Assembly: GCA_964561535.1 (NCBI GenBank)
Contig: CAZLPZ010000013.1
Location: forward strand, 1 to 43,242
Direction of reading: 5' to 3'
Length of the DNA: 43,242 nt
From: CAZLPZ01 sp964561535
GTDB lineage: Bacteria > Pseudomonadota > Alphaproteobacteria > Micavibrionales > Micavibrionaceae
Within the stretch, counting starts at the first letter, position 1. Every line of letters begins with the position of its first letter. Positions 7,975 through 16,493 of this stretch are shown here, in pieces. Both the position numbers and the translations under genes were made by a program. Below the pieces are notes generated by a model that saw only the letters and a program-made list of their open reading frames with translations, had not been told where the DNA came from and ran no database searches.

Positions 7975-8661
7975 ATGACCGAAAATCTCGTCTCCGTTCG
8001 CCGCCTCAATTTTTCATTCGGATCGGGTGATCTTGAATATCATGTCTTAAAAAATATCTCACTGACCATTCAGGCCGGTGAAATCATTATTTTAACCGGG
8101 CCGTCAGGATCTGGGAAAACCACCCTTCTCACTCTGATTGGGGCCTTACGCCGCGCCCAGCAAGGCAGCATCCAAGTCATGGGTACAGAATTGGTTAAGG
8201 CCTCTGAACGTCAATTAAACGAAACACGCTTGAAAATCGGTTATATTTTTCAAAACCATAATTTACTTGAAAGTTTAACCGCTGTTCAAAATGTCTGCCT
8301 CTCACTTGAATTACGCTCAGGCCTATCCGAACGACAACGCATCGCGCGGGCCACAAAAATCCTCTCAAATGTTGGGCTGGGGGATCGTCTTCACTATAGG
8401 CCCCATGAATTATCCGGGGGGCAAAAACAACGGGTCTCAATTGCCCGGGCGCTTGTGTCAAATCCCCAACTAATTCTGGCCGATGAACCCACGGCATCTC
8501 TTGATAAAGTTAATGGCGCCGAAGCCGTCACAATTTTAAAAAAATTAGCCCGGGAACATCGAACAACCATCCTGCTTGTCACCCATGATCATCGTATTCT
8601 GGATATTGCCGATCGTATTATTCACCTCGAAGATGGGCAAATTATCTCGTCCATGGTATAA
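7975..8661 (+). CDS. DevA-family ABC transporter ATPase
   Basis: The 228-residue ATPase drives the DevB/DevC-like exporter. Walker A GPSGSGKTT (about 42-50), Q-loop IFQNHNLLESLT, signature LSGGQKQRVSIARAL, Walker B LILADEPTASLD and the switch histidine in VTHDHRI are all intact, so it should be active. It belongs to the LolD/MacB-like group of ATPases that serve FtsX-fold permeases. Its ATG directly follows the permease stop, giving a tight three-gene operon. Nothing after it suggests a fourth member. Confidence 0.92.
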   Translation: MTENLVSVRRLNFSFGSGDLEYHVLKNISLTIQAGEIIILTGPSGSGKTTLLTLIGALRRAQQGSIQVMGTELVKASERQLNETRLKIGYIFQNHNLLESLTAVQNVCLSLELRSGLSERQRIARATKILSNVGLGDRLHYRPHELSGGQKQRVSIARALVSNPQLILADEPTASLDKVNGAEAVTILKKLAREHRTTILLVTHDHRILDIADRIIHLEDGQIISSMV

Positions 8662-8763
8662 TTATGAAATCTTATTTATAAAATAAGTCGATCTGCATGT
8701 AATCATTCTCGCATTTTCATCAACTGTTAAGGGTCTGCACCTATATACTAGAGTTGTATATAC

Positions 8764-8773
8764 GGAACGTTCC
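8764..8773. promoter_or_regulatory. Perfect palindrome GGAACGTTCC upstream of cheA
   Basis: A ten-base perfect palindrome lies 25 bases before the cheA start, downstream of a possible -10 box TATACT (8744-8749) that has no good -35 partner. It could be an operator for the che operon, but ten bases alone is weak evidence. Confidence 0.25.
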
Positions 8774-8797
8774 TCTTTGATTTCTGGAGAATCCAGC

Positions 8798-11497
8798 ATG
8801 GATGATTTAATCGTTGAATTTTTGACGGAAACAAACGAGAGCCTTTCGGCTCTTGATAACGACCTTATTCGTTTAGAACAAAATCCAAATGATCGAGATC
8901 TGTTATCCAATATTTTTCGCCTGATGCATACGATCAAAGGAACGTGTGGATTTTTGGGTCTTCCCCGTCTGGAAACCGTAGCCCACCGCGCCGAAAATGT
9001 GCTCGGGCGGTTTCGTGATGGCGACCTTCAAGTTACGGTCCCCTATGTATCCTTGATTCTTGAATCTCTGGATCGTGTACGATATTTACTCGCCGAACTT
9101 GAAATGAACGGCCACGAACCCGAAGGAAACGATAATGATCTGACCGTTAAACTCGATGCCGTATACGAGGGCCGCGACGGTGCCGCGGGGAATACAGCCC
9201 CACCGACAGCATCAACCGAAGAAATCCATTTCCCCAATGTCGCCGACCAAGAACGCGCCGCAGCCGAATCTGAGGCCGCCGCCACAGAACCAACCCCCGT
9301 ATCTTCAGAAGATTCTCCCACTGCATCAGCCTCCACCGCCACAGGCTCGGCGGACTCGGCAGCCCTGGCGGCATCCGGGGGCGGAAAAGACACAAAAGAA
9401 TCGGCGATCGCTGGACAATCTATTCGCGTGAATGTTGACGTTCTTGAAAACCTGATGACAATGGTATCTGAACTTGTTTTAACACGGAACCAATTATTGC
9501 AAACGGTACGCGGACGTAAAGATAACGAAGAAATTTCAGGCCCCTTGCAACGCCTTAATCATGTTGTATCCGATCTTCAAGAAGGGGTTATGAAAACACG
9601 CATGCAGCCTATTGGCACGGCGTGGTCAAAACTTCCCCGCATTGTTCGAGATCTGGCCCAAGAACTTCATAAAAAAATTGATCTCCAAATGGTTGGGGAA
9701 GAAACAGAACTTGATCGCCAAGTCTTGGATATGATCAAAGATCCCTTGACCCACATGGTCCGTAATTCAGCCGATCACGGCATTGAACAGCCGGGAGATC
9801 GCGTAAAATCAGGGAAACCTGAACTCGGGACGATTGTACTCCGCGCTTATCATGAGGGCGGGCACATCATCATCGAAATTGAAGATGATGGTAAAGGTTT
9901 ACCGCTTGAAAAAATTAAAAATAAGATTATTGCGAATGGGCTTGCTACCGAAGCTGAAATTGCAAATATGCCTGACCAAGCGATCCACCAATATATTTTC
10001 CGTGCCGGCTTTTCAACAGCCGAAAAAGTAACATCAGTCTCGGGACGCGGCGTGGGAATGGACGTTGTGCGTACCAATATTGAAAAAATCGGCGGATCGG
10101 TTGAAATGAAATCAACCGAAGGAAAAGGATCAACTTTTACCATCAAAATTCCGCTGACCCTTGCGATTGTGAATGCTTTGATTTTAGGTTCGGCGGGTGA
10201 AAAATTTGCAATCCCGCAACTGGCCGTCCGCGAACTGGTCCTAACGACCACCAAAGGCGATAACCAGATTGAAATGATCAACGGGACACCTTTTTTTCGG
10301 CTACGTAACAAATTACTTCCGCTGATTTCCCTTGAACAAGTTCTAAATCTGGGGGGGGATCATGCGGGAACCGCAGGCCTTTTACAATCATTCAGCGATT
10401 CTAAAAAATATATTGTTGTGACTCAGGTCGGTGGATTCCAATTCGGCATTATCGTCGATAATGTTTACGATACCGAAGAAATTGTTGTGAAACCGGTTTC
10501 AAAAATCATCAAAAATATCACTGTATTTTCGGGAAATACCATTTTAGGTGATGGAAATGTGATTATGATTTTAGACCCCGTTGGCATTACCAAAACAATG
10601 GGACAAGTTGATTTATCTAATGCGGGTCAAGGAAAAGATCATCATGATGGTAAAGATAAAAAACAAATAACATCTCTTCTACTTTTTCATGCGGGCGATG
10701 GTGCACCGATGGCAGTTCCACTTGCATTGATTGCACGTTTGGAACAAATTAATACATCAAATATTGAACAAGCCGGTGGGCGCGCTCTGATCCAATATCG
10801 CGGTCAGCTAATGCCGCTTCTGCCCCTGACCGATAATGTTAATATGGACCTGCCACAAAAATCCGTTTTGGTATTTGCCGATCGTGACCGATCACTCGGA
10901 ATTGTTGTCGATGAAATTATCGATATCGTTGAAATATCCCTTGATATTCAGCTTGATTCCAATCGGCCTGGATTTGTAGGTTCAACCGTGATTAATGGCA
11001 AAGCTACAGATATTATTGATGTTGGCCATTACCTTCATAAAATGGATCAAAACTGGTTTAAAAACCATGATGACCAGGCCTTTTTCTCATCAAAGGGCGG
11101 CAATATTGACGGGATGAAACGCCGTATTTTACTTGTCGATGATAGTCCTTTTTTTCGCAATATGCTGACCCCTATTTTGACGATTGCAGGGTATGACGTG
11201 ACAGTTTTAGACAGCGCGCTTAAGGCTATAACCCTGTGTGAGGACGGCGCCGATTTTGACCTGATCATATCCGATATTGAAATGCCCGAAATGGACGGTC
11301 TCGAATTCGTACAAAAAATAAGAGATGGATCCAGATGGGCAACCACCCCCATCGTAGCCCTAACATCGCATGCCACCCCTCAAGACATTGAGCATGGATA
11401 TCAAATGGGATTTAATAAATATGTCGCCAAGTTTGATCGCGAAACACTTTTGACATCTTTGACCGATGCTCTCTCTCAAAAAGGAGCCGCCGCATGA
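8798..11497 (+). CDS. cheA: Hybrid chemotaxis histidine kinase CheA with receiver domain
   Basis: Kinase that takes receptor signals and phosphorylates CheY and CheB. Domains of the 899-residue protein: HPt with phospho-His44 (LMHTIKGTCGFLG); an Ala/Ser/Pro/Glu-rich linker (about 130-210) with no visible P2 domain; dimerisation P3 (ENLMTMVSELVLTRNQLL); ATPase with HMVRNSADHGIE, EIEDDGKGL and GRGVGMDVV; two CheW-like domains in tandem; and a C-terminal receiver (ILLVDDSPFFRN, ISDIEMPEMDGLEF, with Lys in VAKFD). The start has TGGAGAA upstream; an in-frame TTG seven codons earlier is less likely. The stop overlaps cheW (ATGA). A receiver-fused CheA usually acts as phosphate sink or feedback site. 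Confidence 0.95.
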   Translation: MDDLIVEFLTETNESLSALDNDLIRLEQNPNDRDLLSNIFRLMHTIKGTCGFLGLPRLETVAHRAENVLGRFRDGDLQVTVPYVSLILESLDRVRYLLAELEMNGHEPEGNDNDLTVKLDAVYEGRDGAAGNTAPPTASTEEIHFPNVADQERAAAESEAAATEPTPVSSEDSPTASASTATGSADSAALAASGGGKDTKESAIAGQSIRVNVDVLENLMTMVSELVLTRNQLLQTVRGRKDNEEISGPLQRLNHVVSDLQEGVMKTRMQPIGTAWSKLPRIVRDLAQELHKKIDLQMVGEETELDRQVLDMIKDPLTHMVRNSADHGIEQPGDRVKSGKPELGTIVLRAYHEGGHIIIEIEDDGKGLPLEKIKNKIIANGLATEAEIANMPDQAIHQYIFRAGFSTAEKVTSVSGRGVGMDVVRTNIEKIGGSVEMKSTEGKGSTFTIKIPLTLAIVNALILGSAGEKFAIPQLAVRELVLTTTKGDNQIEMINGTPFFRLRNKLLPLISLEQVLNLGGDHAGTAGLLQSFSDSKKYIVVTQVGGFQFGIIVDNVYDTEEIVVKPVSKIIKNITVFSGNTILGDGNVIMILDPVGITKTMGQVDLSNAGQGKDHHDGKDKKQITSLLLFHAGDGAPMAVPLALIARLEQINTSNIEQAGGRALIQYRGQLMPLLPLTDNVNMDLPQKSVLVFADRDRSLGIVVDEIIDIVEISLDIQLDSNRPGFVGSTVINGKATDIIDVGHYLHKMDQNWFKNHDDQAFFSSKGGNIDGMKRRILLVDDSPFFRNMLTPILTIAGYDVTVLDSALKAITLCEDGADFDLIISDIEMPEMDGLEFVQKIRDGSRWATTPIVALTSHATPQDIEHGYQMGFNKYVAKFDRETLLTSLTDALSQKGAAA

Positions 11498-11988
11498 CAT
11501 CAAATTCTCTTGCAATCGCAAACCCCCATCAGGTCAGTACTGCTGATACAACAGAATTATTGACCGTTTATATTAATGATCAAATTTTTGGGCTTCCTAT
11601 CCTTCAAGTACAAGACGTTTTAAATGTCCAATCGATGACTCGGATTCCTCTGGCGTCCAAGGAAATTGCAGGGTCATTGAATTTACGCGGACGCATTGTA
11701 ACGGCCATCCATGTCCGCCATCGCATTGGACTTCCCCCGACTGACCCAAATCAAAAATCAATGAGCATTGTTGTCGAATATGAAGATGAACTTTACAGCT
11801 TGATGTTTGATCGTGTTGGCGAGGTTATGCATTTATCTATGACAGATTACGAACAAAACCCCAGTACACTTGATCCAAAATTCCGGGATGTCGCGGATGG
11901 TATTTATCGTATGTCTGAACAACTTCTTGTTGTCATCGATATTCCAAAACTTCTTCAAGGTATTGGTTATTTTTCTGAAAAAAGCTAA
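11494..11988 (+). CDS. cheW: Chemotaxis coupling protein CheW
   Basis: A 164-residue SH3-like scaffold that joins CheA to chemoreceptors at the inner membrane. After about 22 residues of leader the fold begins at LLTVYINDQIFGLPILQVQDVL, followed by the conserved SLNLRGRIVTAIHVRHRIG segment that contacts receptors and CheA. Its start overlaps the cheA stop by four bases, so the two are translationally coupled. It is a single-domain CheW, separate from the two CheW-like modules inside CheA. Confidence 0.94.
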   Translation: MTSNSLAIANPHQVSTADTTELLTVYINDQIFGLPILQVQDVLNVQSMTRIPLASKEIAGSLNLRGRIVTAIHVRHRIGLPPTDPNQKSMSIVVEYEDELYSLMFDRVGEVMHLSMTDYEQNPSTLDPKFRDVADGIYRMSEQLLVVIDIPKLLQGIGYFSEKS

Positions 11989-12012
11989 ACTATTATAAAA
12001 AGGGAGTCTATT

Positions 12013-12384
12013 TTGTCATCTAAAACTTGTCTTATTGTTGATGATAGCCGTGTGGTCCGTAAAGTTGCACGCCGAATCCTTGAAGAGCTTTCTTTTACCT
12101 GTGACGAAGCAGAGGATGGGAAATTTGCCCTCGATTCTGTCCAAAAATTAATGCCTGATTTGATCATGCTTGATTGGAATATGCCGAATATGAATGGCCT
12201 TGAATTTCTTCAGGCCTTACGTGCCTTATCAAACGGCAGCATACCGAAAGTTGTCATGTGTACAACCGAAAATGATATGTCCCATATCATGCAAGCCATG
12301 CAAAGTGGGGCAAACGAATATATTATGAAACCGTTCGATAAAGAAATCGTCGAGAATAAATTGCTGCTGATCGGCGTTCTTTAA
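12013..12384 (+). CDS. cheY: Chemotaxis response regulator CheY
   Basis: A stand-alone 123-residue receiver that carries the phosphoryl signal to its target, classically the flagellar switch. The acid pair Asp10-Asp11 (VDDSR), phospho-Asp54 (LDWNMP), Thr in MCTTEND and Lys in MKPFD are all present. It starts at a TTG with AGGGAG six bases upstream; no ATG lies early enough to retain the first strand of the fold, so the TTG call is firm. It sits between cheW and cheB in the operon. No flagellar gene is in the window, so the output could also be another motility machine. Confidence 0.93.
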   Translation: MSSKTCLIVDDSRVVRKVARRILEELSFTCDEAEDGKFALDSVQKLMPDLIMLDWNMPNMNGLEFLQALRALSNGSIPKVVMCTTENDMSHIMQAMQSGANEYIMKPFDKEIVENKLLLIGVL

Positions 12385-12420
12385 CTTTATCAGTTTTTAT
12401 TCTGTATTTGAAAGCACCTT

Positions 12421-13593
12421 ATGACTGTGCCCTCTTCCTCTTCGATATCATCTTCTATCCCTGAAATTATCCGCGTCGCGTTGGCGGATGACTCAGCTGT
12501 TGTGCGTGGCTTACTGACCCGCGTCCTTGAAGAAGATCCTATGATTAAGGTCATTGCAACAGCAAGCAACGGTGAAATTGCCGTTAAAATGGCCAAAGAC
12601 CATACCCCCGATATCTTAATTTTAGATATTGAAATGCCTGTTATGGATGGCATCACAGCTTTGCCTCAAATCATCAAAGCATCGCCCAAAACAAAAGTTC
12701 TTATGTGCTCGACCTTATCATTACGCAATGCAGATATTACCTTAAAAGCTTTTCAAATGGGGGCAACAGACGCGATCGCAAAACCAACAGCTGCCGGACA
12801 AATTTTGGCAAGTGATAGTGATTTTAAAACAACATTGATAAACATGGTTAAACAAATTGCTATTGCTGCGGCACGCCGCAAAACAAATTTGGCGACAAGA
12901 CAAAACTCCACAGAAAACGCAGCAGCGACGTCTTTAGAAAATTTACCACGCGAAAAAATCCCCCAATTTACCTCTGGAGGAAAGTTCCAATTACGTGATC
13001 TTAAGACGGCTTATACTGGAAAACCAGCCATCCTCGCCATTGGCAGTTCAACAGGGGGCCCCCCTGCCCTATTCGAAGTTTTAAAACATTGCAAAGGACT
13101 AAACGTTCCGATTGTGATTACACAACATATGCCTGCCACCTTTACCGCTATGCTTGCGACACATATTCAAAAAAATACCGATCTTAAAAGTTATGAAGGC
13201 CAAGAAGGTATGACCCTTGAACCTGGATGTGCCTATATTGCACCCGGCGGATTTCATATGACCATCAAGATGGAAGAGGGAAAGCCTGTCATCCGCCTGA
13301 ATACTAACCCTGCTGAAAACTTTTGTCGCCCGGCCGTTGACCCCATGATGCGATCATTAATCGAGATTTACGGCAATAAAGTCTTGGGCGTTATTCTGAC
13401 TGGCATGGGATCAGATGGCTTTTTTTCATGCCGACAACTAGTCGAATCAGGAGGACGCCTATTTGCCCAAAATGAAGAGACCTCTGTTGTGTGGGGGATG
13501 CCCGGCGCCGTGGCGATGGGGGGATTGTGCCATTCTGTACTCCCTCTTGCCGATCTGGGCCCATTGATTTACCGTACGATTATGATGCGTTAA
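12421..13593 (+). CDS. cheB: Chemotaxis protein-glutamate methylesterase CheB
   Basis: Removes methyl groups from (and may deamidate) chemoreceptors during adaptation. The 390-residue protein has an N-terminal receiver (ADDSAVVRG, phospho-Asp69 in LDIEMPVMDG), a linker of about 50 residues rich in Ala, Asn, Thr, and a C-terminal esterase. Its catalytic residues are visible as Ser210 (IGSSTGGP), His236 (ITQHMP) and Asp in LTGMGSDG. CheA phosphorylates the receiver to release the esterase. It follows cheY by 36 bases and precedes cheR by 14, so the methylation pair is made together. Confidence 0.95.
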   Translation: MTVPSSSSISSSIPEIIRVALADDSAVVRGLLTRVLEEDPMIKVIATASNGEIAVKMAKDHTPDILILDIEMPVMDGITALPQIIKASPKTKVLMCSTLSLRNADITLKAFQMGATDAIAKPTAAGQILASDSDFKTTLINMVKQIAIAAARRKTNLATRQNSTENAAATSLENLPREKIPQFTSGGKFQLRDLKTAYTGKPAILAIGSSTGGPPALFEVLKHCKGLNVPIVITQHMPATFTAMLATHIQKNTDLKSYEGQEGMTLEPGCAYIAPGGFHMTIKMEEGKPVIRLNTNPAENFCRPAVDPMMRSLIEIYGNKVLGVILTGMGSDGFFSCRQLVESGGRLFAQNEETSVVWGMPGAVAMGGLCHSVLPLADLGPLIYRTIMMR

Positions 13594-13607
13594 AGGAAGA
13601 ATTTTTT

Positions 13608-14537
13608 ATGTCTATAAAACTTAGTGATTTTGATCTCTATCGGGACTTACTCTACGAAAAATCCGGAATTGTGATTACACCGGATAAAACTTATTTGCTT
13701 GATTCACGTTTAACGCCAGTTGCCAAAGAATGGGGACATCAAACGCTCGATTCGATGGCGATTGCATTAAGGTCCTTTCCAGATCCCAAAATGGTCAAAG
13801 CAATCATCGAGGCCATGACCACAAACGAAACTTCCTTTTTCCGCGATCAAAAACCATTTACAATTTTTGAAACCATCGTCTTACCCGCTCTGGTTGCTGC
13901 GCGCAGCAAGGGCGCTCGTAAAATTCGAATTTGGTGCGCCGCGGCGAGTACCGGCCAAGAGCCCTATACACTCGGCATGACCTTACTTGAAAAAAATGCC
14001 CTGTGGAAAGGATTTACGGTCGAAATGATTTGCACGGATATCAGTGATGATGCCCTGGCAATTGGCCGTGCCGGAGCATATTCACAGTTTGAAGTTCAAC
14101 GCGGATTGCCCATTACCCACCTGGTCAAATATTTCAAACAAGACGGCGACAAATGGATTATATCGGATGAATTGAAAAAGATGATCAAGTTCGATTACTT
14201 TAATTTACTCGATGACATGAAAAAATTAGGGACATTCGATGTTATTTTTTGTCGAAACGTATTAATTTATTTTGATGAAAAAACAAAAGGTCAGATTTTT
14301 GCTCGCATGAATGCGCAACTGGCACAAGATGGGTTTTTATTTTTAGGCGGGGCGGAAACCACGATTGGGATAACCGATAAATTCAAACCGCTCGAGGCGC
14401 AACGGGGGTTATACGTTCGACCTGATTTCCCGGGTCTTCCTGCGGGCGTTGGCCCCGCCCCCATCCCATCACCGGCAACAATTTCAAAACCTGCACCGAT
14501 GACGACATCAACATTCGTCCAAAAAACTGGCGCATAA
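13608..14537 (+). CDS. cheR: Chemotaxis methyltransferase CheR
   Basis: Methylates receptor glutamates using S-adenosylmethionine, opposing CheB. The 309-residue protein has the alpha-helical N-terminal domain (about 1-80, with TNETSFFRD) and a SAM-binding domain with IRIWCAAASTGQEPYTLGM, CTDISDDALAIGRAG and FDVIFCRNVLIYFD. The last 40 residues are Pro/Ala/Thr-rich and look disordered; they may tether it to receptors. I choose the ATG behind TAAAGGAAG; an open frame running back 39 codons overlaps cheB and is not needed. It is the final gene of the che operon and is convergent with bdhA. Confidence 0.94.
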   Translation: MSIKLSDFDLYRDLLYEKSGIVITPDKTYLLDSRLTPVAKEWGHQTLDSMAIALRSFPDPKMVKAIIEAMTTNETSFFRDQKPFTIFETIVLPALVAARSKGARKIRIWCAAASTGQEPYTLGMTLLEKNALWKGFTVEMICTDISDDALAIGRAGAYSQFEVQRGLPITHLVKYFKQDGDKWIISDELKKMIKFDYFNLLDDMKKLGTFDVIFCRNVLIYFDEKTKGQIFARMNAQLAQDGFLFLGGAETTIGITDKFKPLEAQRGLYVRPDFPGLPAGVGPAPIPSPATISKPAPMTTSTFVQKTGA

Positions 14538-14590
14538 CGATAGTTCTGGGTGTCCGCCCAAGCGCAGGACAGGATCACATTCTGCTGTTC

Positions 14591-15376
14591 TTACTGGGCG
14601 GTCCAACCGCCATCAATCACCATTTCTGTACCGCGCATTTCATCTGCCGCGGGGCTGCACATAAATACCGCCGCTGCCCCGAGTTGTTCCGGGGTGACAA
14701 ATGTTTTACTGGGTTGTTTTTCGGATAATAATTTTGCACGTGCATCATCCCATGCCAGCCCTTCACGTTCGGCCAACGCATCCACTTGTTTTGCAACCAA
14801 CGGCGTCAAAACAAATCCTGGACAGATACAATTGCTGGTGATGCTTGTGCCCGCCGTTTCAAGCGCCACAACTTTAGACAACCCCACCAGCCCGTGTTTT
14901 GCGGCAACATAGGCCGATTTATTCACAGACGCCACACGACCATGCACCGACGCAATATTTACAATCCGGCCCCAATTTTGACGTTTCATATGCGGTAACG
15001 CCGCACGGATCAGCATAAACGGTGATTTTAACATCAAGGCCTGGATCAAATCCCATTTCTCAACCGGAAACTCATCAATCGGTGCCACGTGTTGGATTCC
15101 CGCATTATTGACCAAAATATCAATGCGCCCCAATTTGGCGATCGTGTCGTCAATAATTTTGACTTGATCATCGCGTGATAAATCAGCACCGTTAAACGCA
15201 ACCTTGACCCCTGTATCGGCGGCGAGATCCGCCCGAATTTTTTCATTCGCCGTCCCGTCCCCCAACCCATTCAACATAATGTCTGCTCCCGCATTGGCAA
15301 GTGCACGGGCAATCCCCAATCCAATACCGGATGTTGATCCAGTGACCAATGCCACGCGTCCTTTTAAGGTCATCAT
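14591..15376 (-). CDS. bdhA: 3-hydroxybutyrate dehydrogenase
   Basis: NAD-dependent short-chain dehydrogenase that oxidises (R)-3-hydroxybutyrate to acetoacetate, the exit step of PHB use. The 261-residue protein shows TGSTSGIGLGIA (about 13-24), NNAGIQHVAPIDEFP, the Ser in NIASVHG, and the active Tyr/Lys in SAYVAAKHG. The stretch ICPGFVLTPLVAKQVDALA with the long helical insert after it is typical of this enzyme and sets it apart from PhaB. Two ATG codons in tandem could start it; the ribosome site is weak. It lies 19 bases behind the DUF1192 gene, so the two probably share a message. No PHB depolymerase gene is nearby. Confidence 0.9.
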   Translation of the reverse strand: MMTLKGRVALVTGSTSGIGLGIARALANAGADIMLNGLGDGTANEKIRADLAADTGVKVAFNGADLSRDDQVKIIDDTIAKLGRIDILVNNAGIQHVAPIDEFPVEKWDLIQALMLKSPFMLIRAALPHMKRQNWGRIVNIASVHGRVASVNKSAYVAAKHGLVGLSKVVALETAGTSITSNCICPGFVLTPLVAKQVDALAEREGLAWDDARAKLLSEKQPSKTFVTPEQLGAAAVFMCSPAADEMRGTEMVIDGGWTAQ

Positions 15377-15395
15377 TTTGTCTTTCTTTTAGAAT

Positions 15396-15584
15396 TTATA
15401 TTTTTTTAAACAAGCCCGCGGCGCCATCCAGATAAGCTTTTTTTCGCCCACGTTCCAATTCCGCCCGCGCGATTTCGTCGTTCAACGTTGCAATATAATT
15501 ATTCAGATCATCAATCGACAAGCCCGATAAATCACGCGGCTTTTTCGGTTGTTTTTGAGGGGTAAGGTCTGGATCATCAAACAT
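15396..15584 (-). CDS. DUF1192 family small protein
   Basis: A 62-residue alphaproteobacterial protein of unknown function. The pattern MFDDPDLTPQKQPKKPRDLS, then LSIDDLNNYIATLNDEIARAE and a Lys-rich helix ending in AAGLFKKI, matches DUF1192. The second half is a predicted amphipathic helix or short coiled coil. It is upstream of and co-oriented with bdhA. I know of no experimental role. Confidence 0.75.
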   Translation of the reverse strand: MFDDPDLTPQKQPKKPRDLSGLSIDDLNNYIATLNDEIARAELERGRKKAYLDGAAGLFKKI

Positions 15585-15630
15585 AAAAAGAGTTTGGCAT
15601 AAGGAAGATCAGACATCAAGATAGAACCAC

Positions 15631-15657
15631 GTTATCCCCGCGAAAGCGGGGGGAAGG
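15631..15657. repeat. Partial GTCATCCC-type repeat
   Basis: GTTATCCCCGCGAAAGCGGGG forms a hairpin CCCCGC-GAAA-GCGGGG with a GNRA-type loop. It resembles one arm of the repeat family at 4927 and lies upstream of the DUF1192 gene. Confidence 0.55.
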
Positions 15658-15681
15658 TTTCTATTGTTACACCATATTCCT

Positions 15682-16275
15682 CTATTGATGCACCAACGGG
15701 ACGCGGCGCTCGATAATGCCACCCAGATAATGCCCCGCACTGACGTGTACCTGGTGCGCGAGGGCCATGGCATTCATCAAATCAACATTAATCATCCCAA
15801 GGTCCAGTAACACGCCGTCCACCACCGCACTGAGATGATTGTCGCGCCGCACCATTAAATCGGCACGGGTATAAAGCAAATCGCCCGTCTTCACCCGAAC
15901 TTTAATTTCAGCCTCGGCTTCCATTTGATCTTCAATTCCTGCAACAGATGAACTGACCCAGGAACCGCTCGGCTCGACCCGTTGTTGCGGTTCGGCTCGC
16001 TGTTCATCCGCCGCGCGCGCGACAAACGGTGCCGATTCCTGCTCTGGTTTCAATTCCTGAAACGAAAAATGATGCGATTCGGATGGTGAGGACGGTAAAT
16101 CGAATGGATCTTGTTCTTGATGTGCCCCAACGGCCAAAATGGATGCCTTGGCCCGCGCAACCAAATCTTCCGCAGATAAAACCGAGGATGACAAGGCCAT
16201 AGGCTCGCCCGCCCCATCCAATTCTGGATTATGCGGCATGTCATTAATATTATTAATATCCATTGGCTCGAACAT
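15682..16275 (-). CDS. Hypothetical protein with conserved-looking C-terminus
   Basis: I do not recognise this 197-residue protein. Residues 1-115 are acidic, rich in Ser, Glu, Gln and Ala, and look disordered. Residues 118-197 are ordered: a probable beta-rich domain beginning EIKVRVKTGDLLYTRADLMV, with an alternating hydrophobic pattern, and ending in an RRVPLVH stretch. There is no signal peptide and no membrane segment. The start has GGGGG upstream. It is divergent from fumC across 218 bases, and codon use looks like its housekeeping neighbours, so it is probably a real resident gene. Confidence 0.6.
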   Translation of the reverse strand: MFEPMDINNINDMPHNPELDGAGEPMALSSSVLSAEDLVARAKASILAVGAHQEQDPFDLPSSPSESHHFSFQELKPEQESAPFVARAADEQRAEPQQRVEPSGSWVSSSVAGIEDQMEAEAEIKVRVKTGDLLYTRADLMVRRDNHLSAVVDGVLLDLGMINVDLMNAMALAHQVHVSAGHYLGGIIERRVPLVHQ

Positions 16276-16295
16276 CGCGTCCCCCTGGCTCTTTA

Positions 16296-16323
16296 TTGCA
16301 CTGCACTCTGATATGCTTATATT
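16296..16323 (+). promoter_or_regulatory. Candidate fumC promoter
   Basis: TTGCAC (16296-16301), 16 bases, TATATT (16318-16323) resembles a sigma-70 promoter; a TATAAT at 16325 partly duplicates the -10. It would give a leader of about 165 bases before fumC. Confidence 0.35.
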
Positions 16324-16394
16324 CTATAATATAGGTGGTTTGGATTGGGTTAAGGATGTCAGAATATTCCAAATAATATGACATATTATAGGTA

Positions 16395-16427
16395 GATATG
16401 CCTATAATAATCCCCTATGGGCATATC
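16395..16427. promoter_or_regulatory. Inverted repeat GATATGCC/GGCATATC in the fumC leader
   Basis: Perfect eight-base arms at 16395-16402 and 16420-16427 flank a TATAAT (16403-16408). It is either an operator around a second -10 element or an RNA hairpin. It lies 67 bases before the fumC start. Confidence 0.4.
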
Positions 16428-16493
16428 AAATGCATTTTGATAGAGTATTTCCGGCCCTTTTATCATTTATATATTATAAGGAAACGATCGTTC

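Noticed and set aside
8764..8773. GGAACGTTCC as an SOS box
   Set aside because: Alphaproteobacterial LexA sites are direct GTTC repeats seven bases apart; this is a short palindrome of another kind.
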